Assembly: GCA_025201365.1 (NCBI GenBank)
Contig: JAIXMF010000027.1
Span: 21,525-85,524, forward strand
Direction of reading: 5' to 3'
From: Syncephalis plumigaleata
Lineage: Eukaryota; Zoopagomycota; Zoopagomycetes; Zoopagales; Piptocephalidaceae
Length of the DNA stretch: 64,000 nt
Shown piece by piece: positions 48,564-61,301 of the stretch. A program made the position numbers and the translations under genes. Within the stretch, counting starts at the first letter, position 1, and every line of letters starts with the position of its first letter. The notes beneath the pieces were generated by a model, which was not told where the DNA came from, searched no databases, and saw only the letters and a program-made list of their open reading frames with translations.

Positions 48564-49192
48564 GGGTCAAATAAAATGGTTTGGATATACAAAAAAGGAG
48601 AAAGCAAGCAAGCAAGCAAGCAAAAGAGAGCGAGAAAGAGCGAGAGCAAGAGCGAAGGAAAGTTGAAGGGGGTGGGGTAGTGGAGGAAGAAGAAGAAGAA
48701 GAGATAAGCGGATGCAGTAGAGATCGTAACAAAACGGATATGGCGATGTAGTGAATAGTATAAACACGGCGGAAAAAGAGAATCGTCACGAATAGAACGG
48801 TAGTGGCAACGCAGCTGAATAAACAAAAGCCAAGTTGACGGAGAGTATAAACAACTTGGAATAGAGAGATAGAGAGAGCGTTAGAATAAATGGAAGAGGA
48901 GCATCAAATGATCCCACTCATGTGGCCAAATTCATCGAATGGCTGATAGTGAATTCCTACAACAATTACCACCTATGGTAATACCCGTCCTGCCGTCACG
49001 TGTTTGGTGTTCAAGTCAGTAAGGTAGGCACACACAAATATACGTATGTGTACGTCATTCGTATTGGCTAGACGCTAAACTCAAAATATCTACTCGCAAT
49101 CAATTAGTATATGACTCATAATGATTGATACTAGCACTAATATGAGTAGCCGTTTAACGAAAAAATGTTATTTCATTTACTAACCGATATTC
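48564..49192. other. Divergent promoter region LEA_2 protein / AlkD-like
   Basis: The minus strand at 48,590-48,700 is strongly CT-rich (the leader of the LEA_2 gene), and the plus-strand side is AT-rich. No gene supported. Confidence 0.5.
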
Positions 49193-50059
49193 ATGTCTAG
49201 TCTGCTATCTACCACCATACGACGAAGCGTACACACCAAGATGCTCAAGCCTGTCGTAAGCCGTAACAAGCCTGATTGGGCAGCGTTGAAAAGGGGCGAC
49301 CAAGCGACGCTCGCCAACGCTATACTCGAGCATCTACGTGCCGAGGGAAGTGCCATCTATCTGGAGGGTATGAAACGATTCGGTATAGTGACCACCAATG
49401 CCTATGGTATATCATTGCCAGGATTGCGTGCCATTGTAAAGGAAGTAGCACCGGTATCAAAGATATGCAGCAATTTGTTGTGGGAAAGCGGATATCGCGA
49501 GGCAAGACTACTCGCTTGCTGGCTATGGGATGTAGCGCAGATGTCACGGGATGAGTTGCATCGACTGCCGATCGATATGAACAGCTGGGATGTATGTGAT
49601 CATGCGTGTACACATTTACTACGTAATAGCGAGCATCGCTGGTCACTCGTCTACGACTGGGTGCACCAAGAGGCAGAGTTCACGCGTAGAAGTGGATTTG
49701 CATTGGTGGCTACCATGGCTGCTATACCTGATACCGGGCAAGCTAAGGACATAGCACGCAGTGGTACGGATGAACAATTTATCGAATGGTTAAAGGGACC
49801 GGCTACGCAATATGCTACGGATGATAGGAACTTTGTAAAGAAAGCAGTACACTGGTCGATACGTGCTATTGGCAAACGAAACGCATCGCTATGGGATCAT
49901 GCTGTGGCGTGTGCACGAACACTAAGTCAGCATGAAAATGCTACTGCATGTTGGGTAGGCAAAGAATCGCTACGCGAGTTGCTAGCTAGAGGAAAGCCGA
50001 AAAAGATCAGAAATGTCAAGCGAGTAGTCACGGAATATCATAGAAACACCTACTACTAA
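49193..50059 (+). CDS. DNA alkylation repair (AlkD-like) HEAT-repeat protein
   Basis: Single exon, 288 residues. It matches the AlkD-like family, whose characterised bacterial member is a glycosylase removing alkylated purines without base flipping. Visible: GIVTTNAYGISLPGLRAIVK, GYREARLLACWLWDV, the conserved NSWDVCDHAC with Trp and Asp, EEAEF-like segment followed by RRSGFALVATMAA, and DDRNFVKKAVHWSIRAIGKR. The first 30 residues are Arg/Lys/Ser-rich with no acid (MSSLLSTTIRRSVHTKMLKP), compatible with a mitochondrial presequence. An internal Met at codon 17 could give a non-mitochondrial form. Family members are common in bacteria and scattered in fungi, so old transfer is possible. Confidence 0.85.
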   Translation: MSSLLSTTIRRSVHTKMLKPVVSRNKPDWAALKRGDQATLANAILEHLRAEGSAIYLEGMKRFGIVTTNAYGISLPGLRAIVKEVAPVSKICSNLLWESGYREARLLACWLWDVAQMSRDELHRLPIDMNSWDVCDHACTHLLRNSEHRWSLVYDWVHQEAEFTRRSGFALVATMAAIPDTGQAKDIARSGTDEQFIEWLKGPATQYATDDRNFVKKAVHWSIRAIGKRNASLWDHAVACARTLSQHENATACWVGKESLRELLARGKPKKIRNVKRVVTEYHRNTYY

Positions 50060-50332
50060 GGTTAAACGTAGCAGATCGATAAGCAAACAAGTATCCGATG
50101 TCGCTGAAGTGTTGATGAATCTATTCGTCGTTCAGCCCGTTTAAAAGGCAAAAAGTCAAGCTGAAGACATGCAATATTAATGGATTTGTCTTCTTCAGAT
50201 GAATGGTCATCGTTTTATAAACATCATGATTACAATTTTACGTAGTCCATATTAATTACTACATCAGAATGATGCAAAACAATGTAAACGACAGCCATGT
50301 TATTTATTCAGTTAGAATGTTACTGCTATGAC

Positions 50333-51047
50333 TTATGGTGCCAATGCAACTGCTTTAATCTCAATGAGCAATCGATTAGGCGGTTTGCATGGTAGTTGTT
50401 TTACTGCAACAGTAGTACGCGTTGGACCTGATCATCACCATTAATAGCAATTAGATATACTACTAGTGCTACTACTAACCTGTTTCTGCGTCGAAATATG
50501 ATTGTAAACCTATATTTACTACTATTAGATGATGTCAAGTAGTCTATTCGCTTGATTACCTCGTTAAAACCATCGTAGTCGGCCATGTCAATTAAGAATA
50601 CAGTCAGATCCACGAGATGTTCAAGTGATGCGCCAGCCTCTTGTAAAATCACCTTAATACTAATACACAGATGCTTAATGCTTGCACTAGAATAGCTCAG
50701 GCGTATACTATTACTTTTCAAAGATGGCCTTCGTTTGTGCCCGAATATCAAGCTCCCATACTCCTGGTTCACGCTCTACAGCCTAGTAATCATACAGCAA
50801 ATAGCTAGTTATCAATCTCGACCAATAGCGCAACAATAAATATTATCTTACTCCTTCATAACTAAGTGGCAATAGAGTTAGTTCACTGAAATGGTTACTA
50901 TACTCATTGGACTGCTTACGTGTTATCTGGACGACGTGACGAAATACCCGACACGTAAATGTAAGGGCCAGCACGACGTGCGTGTGGATAATGTGCCAAT
51001 GAACCGGCACGGTCACCTAGAATATACGCTTGACCGTTAGAAGACAT
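50333..51047 (-). CDS. RidA/YjgF-family protein, 2-aminomuconate deaminase-like
   Basis: RidA-fold deaminase. The sequence resembles the branch that hydrolyses 2-aminomuconate in the kynurenine catabolic route. Met 51047 ([15 protein letters not shown]) is preferred over an upstream Met (51158) that would add a hydrophobic CT-derived leader. Spliced parts: [85 protein letters not shown], a short exon for VYN-YFDAETG, then [13 protein letters not shown] with the conserved Arg, [14 protein letters not shown] and stop. The short exon is out of frame by one base near 50497-50502. With KMO and ACMSD nearby, a role in aminomuconate turnover is likely. Confidence 0.75.
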
Positions 51048-51226
51048 TTGGGTTATCGATGTCAAAGTGGTAATAAGGGTTAATGAGAGCAACAGTAGGT
51101 AAAACGATAGTAGAAAGGAGTCGAGCGAGAGGAGAGGAAATGATGGCGTCACACACATCCAGTTTCATTTCTGCTGTATTTATTTATTCCGTTTCATTTC
51201 TGTGTTTGTTTATCCAGTAACCTAGC

Positions 51227-52798
51227 ATGTCAGAGACTCATCTACGCCAACTTGTACTGCCGGTAGGTAAGCATTTAACAAGCAGTGTTCTCTACACACA
51301 TATACGTTCGTTTGTTATTACGCTGGCTTACTGATTATATCTACGTTTTAGTACTTGCAAACTCAATATGTATGGGCACACAGTACTGCTTTACTGGCAC
51401 GCTATCCAACTCTAATACCCAACAGTCATTCTGATCGTAAGTATACTATACTATAGTATATAGATACAGCAACTTACTCGGTCGGTTAACATCCTGTAGA
51501 AACAGCACCGTTATGCTTTCAAGGCACATTGCCTATTACTTTCCAGGGCAATTCCTATCATATTCCACTGGGTATTTGGCTACCCTATGACTATCCGTCT
51601 ACACCACCCAATGTACGTGTTCTACCAACCGAGCAAATGGCTATACGTGCCGGCCCTTATGTCGATGATCATGGTCAGGTGCGTCATCCGTATCTCAACA
51701 GTATATGGCTGGAACGGACACAGGTAAGCATTGCACCTTTTCTTTTTCAAATGAGTAAGCATCTCATTTTATTATAGGATGCCGATCTAGTTCAGCTGTG
51801 CGATATTCTACAAACTTGCTTCTCGCAAGACCCTCCGGTATACGCACGTTCACTAGCCAGTACACTCGATCATTCATTACCGCAAAAAGATACTAGTGCT
51901 GGTGCAATGGCAGCAGCATTGCCTCCACCCAAATTAGGTACGATGCCACCGCAGGATCCATTTACTCAGGCACCACCTCTTCATAGTCCATTGGATTATC
52001 GTAGAATATTTGGTGGTGATACCGAATCGCCAGAGGAACAGGTAAATAATGAGATCATTAGTTGTGATAGCTCTAATGATTATGTAATTATAGAAACAGC
52101 CTAGAGAAGACGAGCAAGAAAGACAAGTTATGATCGAGTCGATTCGACAAAAACTACGTGAAGATCTAGCGGCATTCCATGAGAAGCATCATGAACAGGT
52201 CAATCATGTGTTGGCACAACATACAAAACTCGTAGAACATGAACAGACAATTGATGCTGCTCATGCACGATTACTTCAGGTAGAAGTAAGTAATAACTAT
52301 GACTAGCTAATGCGTAAATAATAACATTTGTAATAATGCAATCTGTGATTAGGCCGAGTTAGATGAAGAGTTGGCGAATTACTAAAGAAAGGCAAGGAGA
52401 TTGCCACGTCGACTGATGAACTAGAAGTGGCATCTGATTTTACACCTAATGAACTGATTAAAGGTCGATCTGCCTTGGAAGACAGTAAGTGTATACACAA
52501 GCTATATACCATTATTATATGTATTCCTAACATTCATATTAGAATATTTGATTTGACTGCCAAGGAACATGCCATTGACGATGTGATCGATCAGTTATCA
52601 GTTGCATTACGACGTGGACGTATTGATCTTACCACATTCCTTAAGGTATACACACTTACAAGTATTTAGCATACGATAACTAATACTAATGCGTATTTAC
52701 GTAATTAGCTTGTACGTAGACATTCCCGTGATCAATTTGTATGTAAGGCATTGTTACGTAAGGCACGAATTCAAGCCCGATTATCACCCTCCATCTAG
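51227..52798 (+). CDS. VPS23: VPS23/TSG101, ESCRT-I subunit
   Basis: ESCRT-I component that binds ubiquitinated cargo and sorts it into multivesicular endosomes. Start Met 51227 (MSETHLRQLVLP), only 180 bp from the divergent RidA start. UEV domain: YVWAHSTALLARYPTLIPN, GTLPITFQGNSYHIPLGIWL, YPSTPPNVRVLPTEQM, HPYLNSIW; as in all UEVs the catalytic Cys of E2 enzymes is missing. A Pro-rich linker follows, then a coiled coil (IRQKLREDLAAFHEKHHEQV) and the C-terminal steadiness box (LTAKEHAIDDVIDQLSVALR, TFLKLVRRHSRDQFVCKALL). Stop TAG is at 52796-52798. One frame break near 52377-52381 (AATTAC where AATTTAC is expected) introduces a TAA. Confidence 0.9.
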
Positions 52799-52956
52799 TA
52801 GAGTGTAATCGAGAGACTACTTATTGTCTGTTGTCTGTTGTCTGTTAATAAAAGTGTATACATTTATTACGAATTTATATTTATGATGCATGTAATGCTT
52901 GTAAATCATTCTACCTAATGTGTCTACTCTCATCAATAATGAAAAGATTAGTGTAT

Positions 52957-55900
52957 TTACGCATAGTAGGATGGCGATACAAGTAGATCGGTCAACTCTT
53001 CCAATTGCTCTTCACTAAAGTGTCGACTATCCTCACGCCATGTATCTTGATGTGTACGTTTGAACTCGGCAAATGTATGTCTAACCGTTGACTATTCATA
53101 ATATACATGTAGATGACTTGTTAGTTCAATGATATAAAGGCATTGCATTCACAACAGCCTACCTTAATCGGTTCTGGATCTGCTAAACACTTTGATAAAT
53201 GTATCATTACACTAGGCATCCATGATGGTATCTCGTAAGGGAAAGCGAGAATCATACTGGACAATCCTAGTGCACCAGCATGTCGTTGATGCAATACAGT
53301 ATTGGTAGCTGCTGAGTCAGTGGCGTCGGTTTTGGCCACTTTTCTTGGTGGTGGTTTTGCTTTTAGCAACAATAAACATTCATTCTAGTCAATGTGATTA
53401 GCGTGTATTGCAATGATATCATGAAATTACTTACTCAACTTCTCCAACAATGATCTATCTGAACATTGCATCAAACCTGACAGTACTTTGGCAGCAGTTG
53501 TACGCACCTAATTCGTCGTATTGTTATATAGGTGCGTATAAATGATGATGATGTCACACTTACCTCTAATTGTGGATCTTGAAGTATTGCCGTTACTTGC
53601 TCTATAATGCTAGTGCTTAACGAAGCATCAAGATTGAATAGTTGCTTAAAGTAGAACACTTGCAATAGTAGTAGTATGCGATTGCGAATACGCCAACTCG
53701 TACTATGCTTCAATAGATCTAGTAGTTGATGTGCAATCTTTGGCGTCCATTGTGGCGGATACGGATAATCTGCTATGAGATAGAGCAATCTCGTTGTTTG
53801 CATGTACAATTCCTCTTTATCACGCAATTCCTGCATCTTCAACAGTTCAGGAAGTAGTACCAATGTATAGGGCAATATAGTGGCATAGCCATAGCGTTTC
53901 ATGCCCAGTTGCATCCAATGAGTAATGGTATGACTGGCGTTGATGTAATCAATGCAGTACCCGATGTATCCAACATGTATTGCTCTCGCCAGCCTGCCAA
54001 TTGTTCTAGTAGTTCGGTCATCCATATTGGCACCGATGTATCTACAGTTGTCATTTGCACTTCAAGTGATGTCGTTTGTTGATCATGTGCTAGCCGTGTA
54101 GTCACCGATGCAAATGCCTCGGGAATGTGCAGCTGCACTATTCATCCATGATACTACCAATCTCATCGCGTACTTTTTGATACGGGAAGTTAATGTAGCT
54201 TAGGAGGCCTTGCAGTTTTGGCTCTAAGCGAATACGCAACTTCCACGAACCATACTCGATGGCATTACGCCATAGTAATACTAGTTTCACTTGGTCGAAT
54301 GCCGATAGAGATGCCGGATCAAGTTGGAGATCATTCTGCTCGAACCACCCGAGTAATGGTAGGATACGACGTGGATCTCGATTTACCTTAACATCAGCTA
54401 TTGTAGTATATACATCGTATATGTACTTCTAACATCACTGCACACTTACAATTATGTAGTAAACGCAAAATTCCCAGCATTGTAGTGTCTCGGGTGTTGC
54501 ATGATCCAACGCTAACTGTAGTAATGGAAGTGTCTCCTGCCACATGTAATCTCGATCAGCTTGAGGCCAATGCTTACTGCCTCGAATAATACCGCTGAGC
54601 ATCTCCGCTGCTGCTTGTTGTTTATGACTTTCATCGTATGCTTCAATGAATACGCGTAATGGTTGTAGTTGTGCTTGCATCGCTTTAACACCAAATATCT
54701 CTGCTATCAATTTATAGGCAGCGCATGCTTGTTCCAATGTTCTGCCGGCACTTCCCGTTTCGTGTTCCTTCGCCGTATAGTCGAGTAATCTTGACCAGAA
54801 GGATGACTGACTCAATGGTACAGAAAGTGTCATGTAGATCTCTTGAACATCTGGTGGCATTGATGTCGGATAAAGTGGTTCCGTGCCAAACTGGTAAGTG
54901 ATCATCTTATCGGGCCATACTCGCGTTCCTATATAGTTTTTATCCAGCAATGGCCTAATAATATCGTGATGATGTTAGTAGATTATACTAAGCAATGCAT
55001 AATTAATTGACCTACCATTCAGCAACTGTTTCAACATCCAAAGAATTCTGCACATAAGTGGCAGTAAAGTTGTCTGGCATTGGTCGTGGCAATGTCATTG
55101 TGTGCTTTAACGGGTGCGGACGCGTCTTCCACGTTTGACGCTTCATTAGTCCAAGCATTCTCATTAGGAGTATACTAAAGCATAAGCGAATAACCGGTGT
55201 TTCCGAAAACATGTACTTTGTGGTCATTTCCGCCAAACGAGTACTGGGCAGTGTACCATTATGCTGTAATGAATAGAGTATACGCAAGGCCAATAGCTGG
55301 AAGGTGCCTTGTAAGTTATCATTAATGAATAAATCAGTAAATGATGATTCCTACATCATTGTATTAGTTAATGTGAACAACATGAATGATTTTGCAACGT
55401 ACTATTTCTTTACGATGGATGACACTATTTTCGAATCGACGATTTGCTACTTTCTCTGCAATTCTACACCATTCAGGATTACGTAGTTCTTCAGAGACTA
55501 GCTGTACTGCTCCTCTCGTAATGTTGGATTATCCATGAGGAATTGATGATATGCCGGTAAGAATCTGCACATATTGTTGAAGAACTCGCTAGCCAATGCC
55601 ATGATACTTGGCTAGATTCAGTATAGGATGACTATTAACTACATGTACTACTTCATTGACATGTGTGTACTCACTTTAGCTTCACGTTGTATTAGCACTA
55701 GTGCAGTAGCCAACTTCTTCATCTGAACCATGTTAGCTAATCGCATCGATAACCTTTCCGAGCTTAAGCTGTAATAGGCGCCTTTCAACTTGGTCGATGA
55801 TGCCTCTAATAATAATGCAGTACGATGAATCAATTAGTATATATATATATGTAAATCAACCGATATTATACTTGCCTGGATCTGTCAAAATGTTAACAAA

Positions 55901-58900
55901 TTGTAGGATACCATGTCTTTTCATACTAGGGAATGCACTCCATACAACATCTAGCACATCCTGAGCTTCTCTGTTATTTGAAATGAGCACATGGATGTCA
56001 GAGTAATAATCACACCATTGATCTCATTCTACTTACCTACGCACTTCAGCATAGTCACTGACTGCATAATCAATGTATCATTGATTAATACACGATGTTC
56101 CGGCAATAGTTCCATTTGACGTAGATTATACCGCAATCGACGTAGATGAGAACACGTAGCTCGTTCCCCTAATAGATACATATCATTCAACGATATTAGT
56201 AAATGTATGACAATGATATGTACGAATGCATTCGCTTGTAACTTACTTAACAACGCGTATGGCCATTGTTTCTTATCCAACGGTTTCTCAAATGTCATCT
56301 TAAACACGTAGTAGTGCAAGACTGCATGGCGATAATCAGACATGATGAATCCTCGATCGATTACTACCACTTTTATGTTCTAATGAACTTGTTAGCCATT
56401 GGATTACTCAATGACATGTCACTACTTACCAATAAAACTAGTTTCAAACAATTTACCGCATTATCACGATGCTGCTGCAATGATTGTCCAATTCGATGCA
56501 AGATTGTAAGCAGTTGTCGATGTATACGATTATACTCTTGATAGGGTAGACTATCCCGATCCTTGACGGCATAGCCAGCCTCAATGAATCGACGTGGATT
56601 CTTGTATTGATTTAGCAATTCTGTTTCCTGTAAATCTACAGATTTATCCGTAGGAATTGCTATATCATCATTGCCATCAATACTGCTAGTTATGGCGATC
56701 TCATTCATATTGCTGGAAGATACGCTCGATGTCCATTGATGATCGATAACAAGTTCTTTCGTGTTATTTGAACATTCGTGAATCAGCATTAGTAATCGTT
56801 CTGCTTCATCAACTAGCGCTCTATCTTCATTGACGTTCTGGCCTAATTGACCGGCAATCCATTCTAGTCTAGTAAGCATTGGTGTCATAAATTCCTTTAG
56901 AACCTTCATAGCAAATGTTATCTCCATTTCATTGGGAATGTGCCATTTCACTTTGATATTAGACAGGTAGACTAAAGCATCTTGTTGCTCTATAATCCAC
57001 GCAATATTAATAATAAATACATCAATAGACAAATCAGCAGATGTCCACTTACCTGCAGTGTTTGTTACGTCATTTGCAATATCACTAATGGCACTGCTAG
57101 TATGACAAGTAGTCAAATTGAACAAGAGTTTACCCAGTACATTGCCGTACAGTTCAATCGATCTCTTGGAATGGCATTGGGCCTGCATTAGATGCAGTAT
57201 ATCCATGATGGTTGCCGTATGTTCGAGTATTTGCGCACCTGCATCACCAATCACATATGCCAGTATCAATTGATACCAATGTAATCGCAAATCGGAGTGC
57301 TCGCTACGATGTCGCGCACCAGCACCGTATTCTAATTCCTCACGAATTTGTTCCACGCATAGATCGATGAGTGGACCAAGACTAATGGTCGGCTGTACTG
57401 CCGCCGCCACTTGACATAGTTCAGCCAGGCCATAGGATAGGGTAGGTGAGCTGTAATCGCGTATATACTGAATCAGTCGATTGTGAATGATCGATTTGTA
57501 CGAGTCTACGCTAAGCTGCGAGAAGATGGTCCTGGCAGAGTGTAGCATAGCGTGGACAGGCCACTTTTCAGCTGATGTAAACTGTTTGGAACGATATCCA
57601 CGCGTAGTATGCTCAGTTCCATCCGAAAGTCCATCGAGTGTTACCAGTAATCGAGTGAAATAGTCGGCCGTCCATTCTTCCACGTCAAATGGAATTATAG
57701 GCAAGTAGTTGGATTCGTTGCCTACTTCGATATCGGTACTCGATTCCTCGAATGATGATCTAGTCGATTTGCTGATCGCATCGAGAGATGTAACACTAAG
57801 AACGGTGCTAATAAATGAAGCTGCATCCGTGCATTTCGTTTCATCATTCGGATCTAATCCGGGTAAGATTAGGTTGAATAGCGTGCCCAAGTATTTCATT
57901 CCTTTCGTGTAATGAGCTGGATGGAAGAATGTACTAGCGGTTGTACTTAGACATCTAATGACACTGATTGTACGATGCACTTCCGTTAGCGATTCCAATG
58001 CAGGAATTGCTCGTTCAAGGATAGAAGGAACAATAGCGTCTGGATCGATGCCTAATGCACAATTATTAGATCAGTATCGCATAGTATGTGTATATATAGT
58101 TATGACTTACATGCCAAGTAACTGGTAGCAGTGGTAATACAGTAAACAGTATGCTCAGTCTTTGAGAACATTGATAACAGCAGAACAGGACGGAAGGCAC
58201 ACACCAAACGATGAAGCATCGGCTTAGTTAATCGATTCTCTGGTCGAATGTAGAAACGTCGATCGTCATTCTCTATAACATGATAACAATTGTTACTATT
58301 ATTCATTATTTATATACAGTGTATCACTTACCCATACGCACTCGGGTTAACAGTTCTTTGGCTGCTTGCTTGATATACTTGGCAAAGCTCACTTGTCGTC
58401 TTCCCGCATTAGACGGATGAAAGAATGACTCGAATGCTTGTAGCCATTTCTCAAATCGTATAATACCCAATGGCATGCCATGTTCATCCGTTTCATCGGT
58501 ACGAATAGTCCAAATGACGAATGTAGCAAACCATTTCTCAGTCTAGTAATTGATGCCAGACTACAGTTAATATATATAGACATTACTTGAATAGGAGTGA
58601 CTACTTACAAATTGTTTAACTACTAGAGCATGAGACGCAGCTGGTTTATACAATGAACGCTTCGCTTGCAAATGACTACCATTCGCTAATGGCACCGAAC
58701 AGTAGTGCAACATGAGATCGTAGGCCCATTCAAGAAGATACGTCTCAAATAGTGGCTGTTTCATCGGTGTATCCGATCGATAATTAGCGTGTTGTTTCGC
58801 CAATCGACCTAGTATGCTTAATGATGCCTCGCATACTTTAGCCGAGCGTGCCACCTCCATCCAGCATTGAAATAGGGTTGGCAACCAGGTTGGAGGACAT

Positions 58901-59578
58901 CCATCGGTGGTCGGTTCCACCGGAAGGAAACGTCTAAGCCATGATATGCCGGTGAGCATCGCATTAGGCGAATAGGGCTGTATGGTGGGTAGCCATAGAG
59001 CAAGTATCTCGGAGGTTGCCTCTGACCCGAAGAATCGACTGACAACGAGCGGTAGTCGTTTAATGGAATGCGCATTCTCTCCCATGTCAGGCGTGGCAAC
59101 ACTACTATACTTGGGCTGCAGTATTGTTTTCAATTTGTTATAGAGTGGTCGCCATGGTAGAGTCAATGCATCGCTCGGCACATGATACTCGTGTTGCACT
59201 AGTTTAATGCACAGATAGGCATATCGACTAGCTCGATGATAATCCGTATCGGGATCCGTTAACACCGTGTAGAAGAGGCGACACAACTCGACACGATCAT
59301 GAACAGTGAGTGGATATTTCAACTCGATGTAACTACGTAATGCTAGAGGGTTAGTGTGGATATTGCATGCATGATAAGGCATACTTTTCTAAACGACTAA
59401 TGTAACTAAATGCACCTATCCAATCGCCAATACCTAGATGGACAGATATGCCAGATTTGATATTATTTAACAATTGGATAGGTTCCTCGTCTGGTATCGC
59501 GTAGGGTAGCAGACCGGTGAGAGGAATGCAGTAAGGGTCATGCAATTCCTCAGTCTTCAATGAAGCAATTAGCGGCAT
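52957..59578 (-). CDS. BLM10: BLM10/PA200 proteasome activator
   Basis: Giant HEAT-repeat cap that opens the 20S proteasome core, giving ATP- and ubiquitin-independent degradation. Met 59578 (MPLIASLKTEELHDPY) starts it, with LTGLLPYAIPDEEP and then DDLELPWRPLY-like DALTLPWRPLYNKLKTIL near the N terminus. A large uninterrupted exon of about 540 codons lies at 57998-56373. The last exon ends HFSEEQLEELTDLLVSPSYY-A, the BLM10/PA200-specific end whose penultimate Tyr is the HbYX-type gate-opening motif. Stop is at 52959-52957. More than a dozen short introns. Frame jumps occur near 54138-54143 (GAATAG for GAAATAG), 53930-53990 and 59350-59390. The total size of about 6.6 kb fits a protein near 1,900-2,000 residues. 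Confidence 0.88.
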
Positions 59579-59882
59579 AGTTAGAATGAATAAAAGTTAG
59601 GAAAGATACAAGTGTCAATTGACAAGTTGATATAGAAAGAGTAGATTAGTACGAATAGCATGCATGTAAACAAACAAACAAACAAACAATATGCAGATAC
59701 CACTAATGTATATTTATATGCACAGTTGTATTAGTAAGTGGAAGGTGAAAGAAGGATTTCTTGCAACGTCATAACACACTGAATCTGATGACTCACTCGG
59801 ATAATAAGTAAATTACAGACATAGTAAATTACCATTATTTGTCATTTGCAACGCTTTATTCAAAGGTGTAGTCAACACTTGA
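59579..59882. other. Intergenic between ACMSD 3' end and BLM10 start
   Basis: Contains an AAAC tandem run near 59,669-59,688. No gene; presumably the BLM10 promoter, plus strand purine-rich as expected for a CT-rich minus-strand leader. Confidence 0.5.
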
Positions 59883-61301
59883 TCATGAGCGCTTAAACTG
59901 TTCAGGCGATAAATTGAAGAATCGTAGACAATTGCCGCCTAGAATGGCATCGGCTGCTTCATCGCCTAACCAACTTCTCGACTGCTCAACAAGTTCGCCA
60001 GGATGTTGTTCACCCAATGGAAATGGATAATCACTGCCTAGCATGATACGCTCATGTCCATCTAGCTTTTTAATAAGGAATCGTAGTGTATCCTCATCGT
60101 GTACCAATGAGTCAAACCATATTTGAGATAGAAACTCGCTAGAGAAATAATTAATGAATAAGTTATTCCATTCAATGACGAGTGTTTATACGTACATTGG
60201 ATTACGCTTGCATCGTGTGGCACATAGATCGGGACGCACTTTCCAGCCGTGTACAATCCGTGCTAGTGTACCTGGAAATGAGCCACCACCATGTGCGAAT
60301 GCTACACGTAAACGAGGATGTCGTTCTAGTACACCGCCGAATATCAATGAACAGATGGCAATGGTAGTCTCGCATGGCTAATCAATGATATGACTATGTG
60401 ATCAGTTATCAATTGATATACGCATTCCATTGCTATATCACTTACCATGCCCACTAGCCATGGTAGCCAGTACTTCTCCCATCGTCCTTTTGTTTCCATA
60501 TCCCATGGATGAATAAAGATAGCAGCGCCTAATTCTTCTGCTGCCTATTCATCAACATAACATTGATTAGACTTTACCTCTACCTACATGTATATCGTTG
60601 TATTGAGTACATACCGCAAATATAGGTTCCAGTTCAGGTGCATCAAGATTCCAATCACCTACATGAGTACCAATTTGCACTCCCTTTAATCCAAGTTCCT
60701 GAACACATCGACGCAATTCTTGAACTGCTAAATCTGGTGCTTGCATAGGCAATGTACCCAATCCTAATAACGATAACAATATGTTAACATATTAGATATC
60801 ATTCATGAGTGTGCCATGCTATTTATTGACACACGCTTACCAATAAATCGATCTGGATCTTCTGCCACTGTCTGCGCTATATGATCATTGAGATAGCGTG
60901 CCAAATCGAGTGTGTCCTCTGGTTTGGCCCAATAGCTAAACATAACAGGCACGGTGGATAACACTTGGACGTCAACGTTGTCTCGATCGCACTCTCGAAT
61001 TCTTTGACTGGGCGACCAACAATTGCACTCTATCTGCCTGAACATTTTACCATCTTTGTACATTGTTGCTTTATCCTATAATAATTGCATATTTATGATA
61101 TTAGACCTTTTACGTACAGTTGTATCTATGAGTTAACAATACCGGGTCATCAGCGGAATGTTCCAGCTGTACCCAACCACCATAGCCGTATTTCTTTGCT
61201 AGGTCGGGCCAGTTACGCGGTAGAATGTGCGTATGAATATCTATCCGCAGAGGCCGTGGTCTCTCGGAAGTATCGACAGTAGTATGGTTGTCCACTTCCA
61301 T
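59883..61301 (-). CDS. ACMSD: 2-amino-3-carboxymuconate-6-semialdehyde decarboxylase (ACMSD)
   Basis: Zinc amidohydrolase-fold decarboxylase that diverts 2-amino-3-carboxymuconate semialdehyde from NAD synthesis into aminomuconate catabolism. Met 61301 ([20 protein letters not shown]). Metal and family motifs: IDIHTHILP (HxH), [99 protein letters not shown] and the Asp ligand in [12 protein letters not shown]. The C terminus is [16 protein letters not shown] at 59885-59883. About five introns, in phase as read; length close to the family norm of 330-340 residues. The start lies upstream of a purine-rich (plus-strand) leader. Confidence 0.93.
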
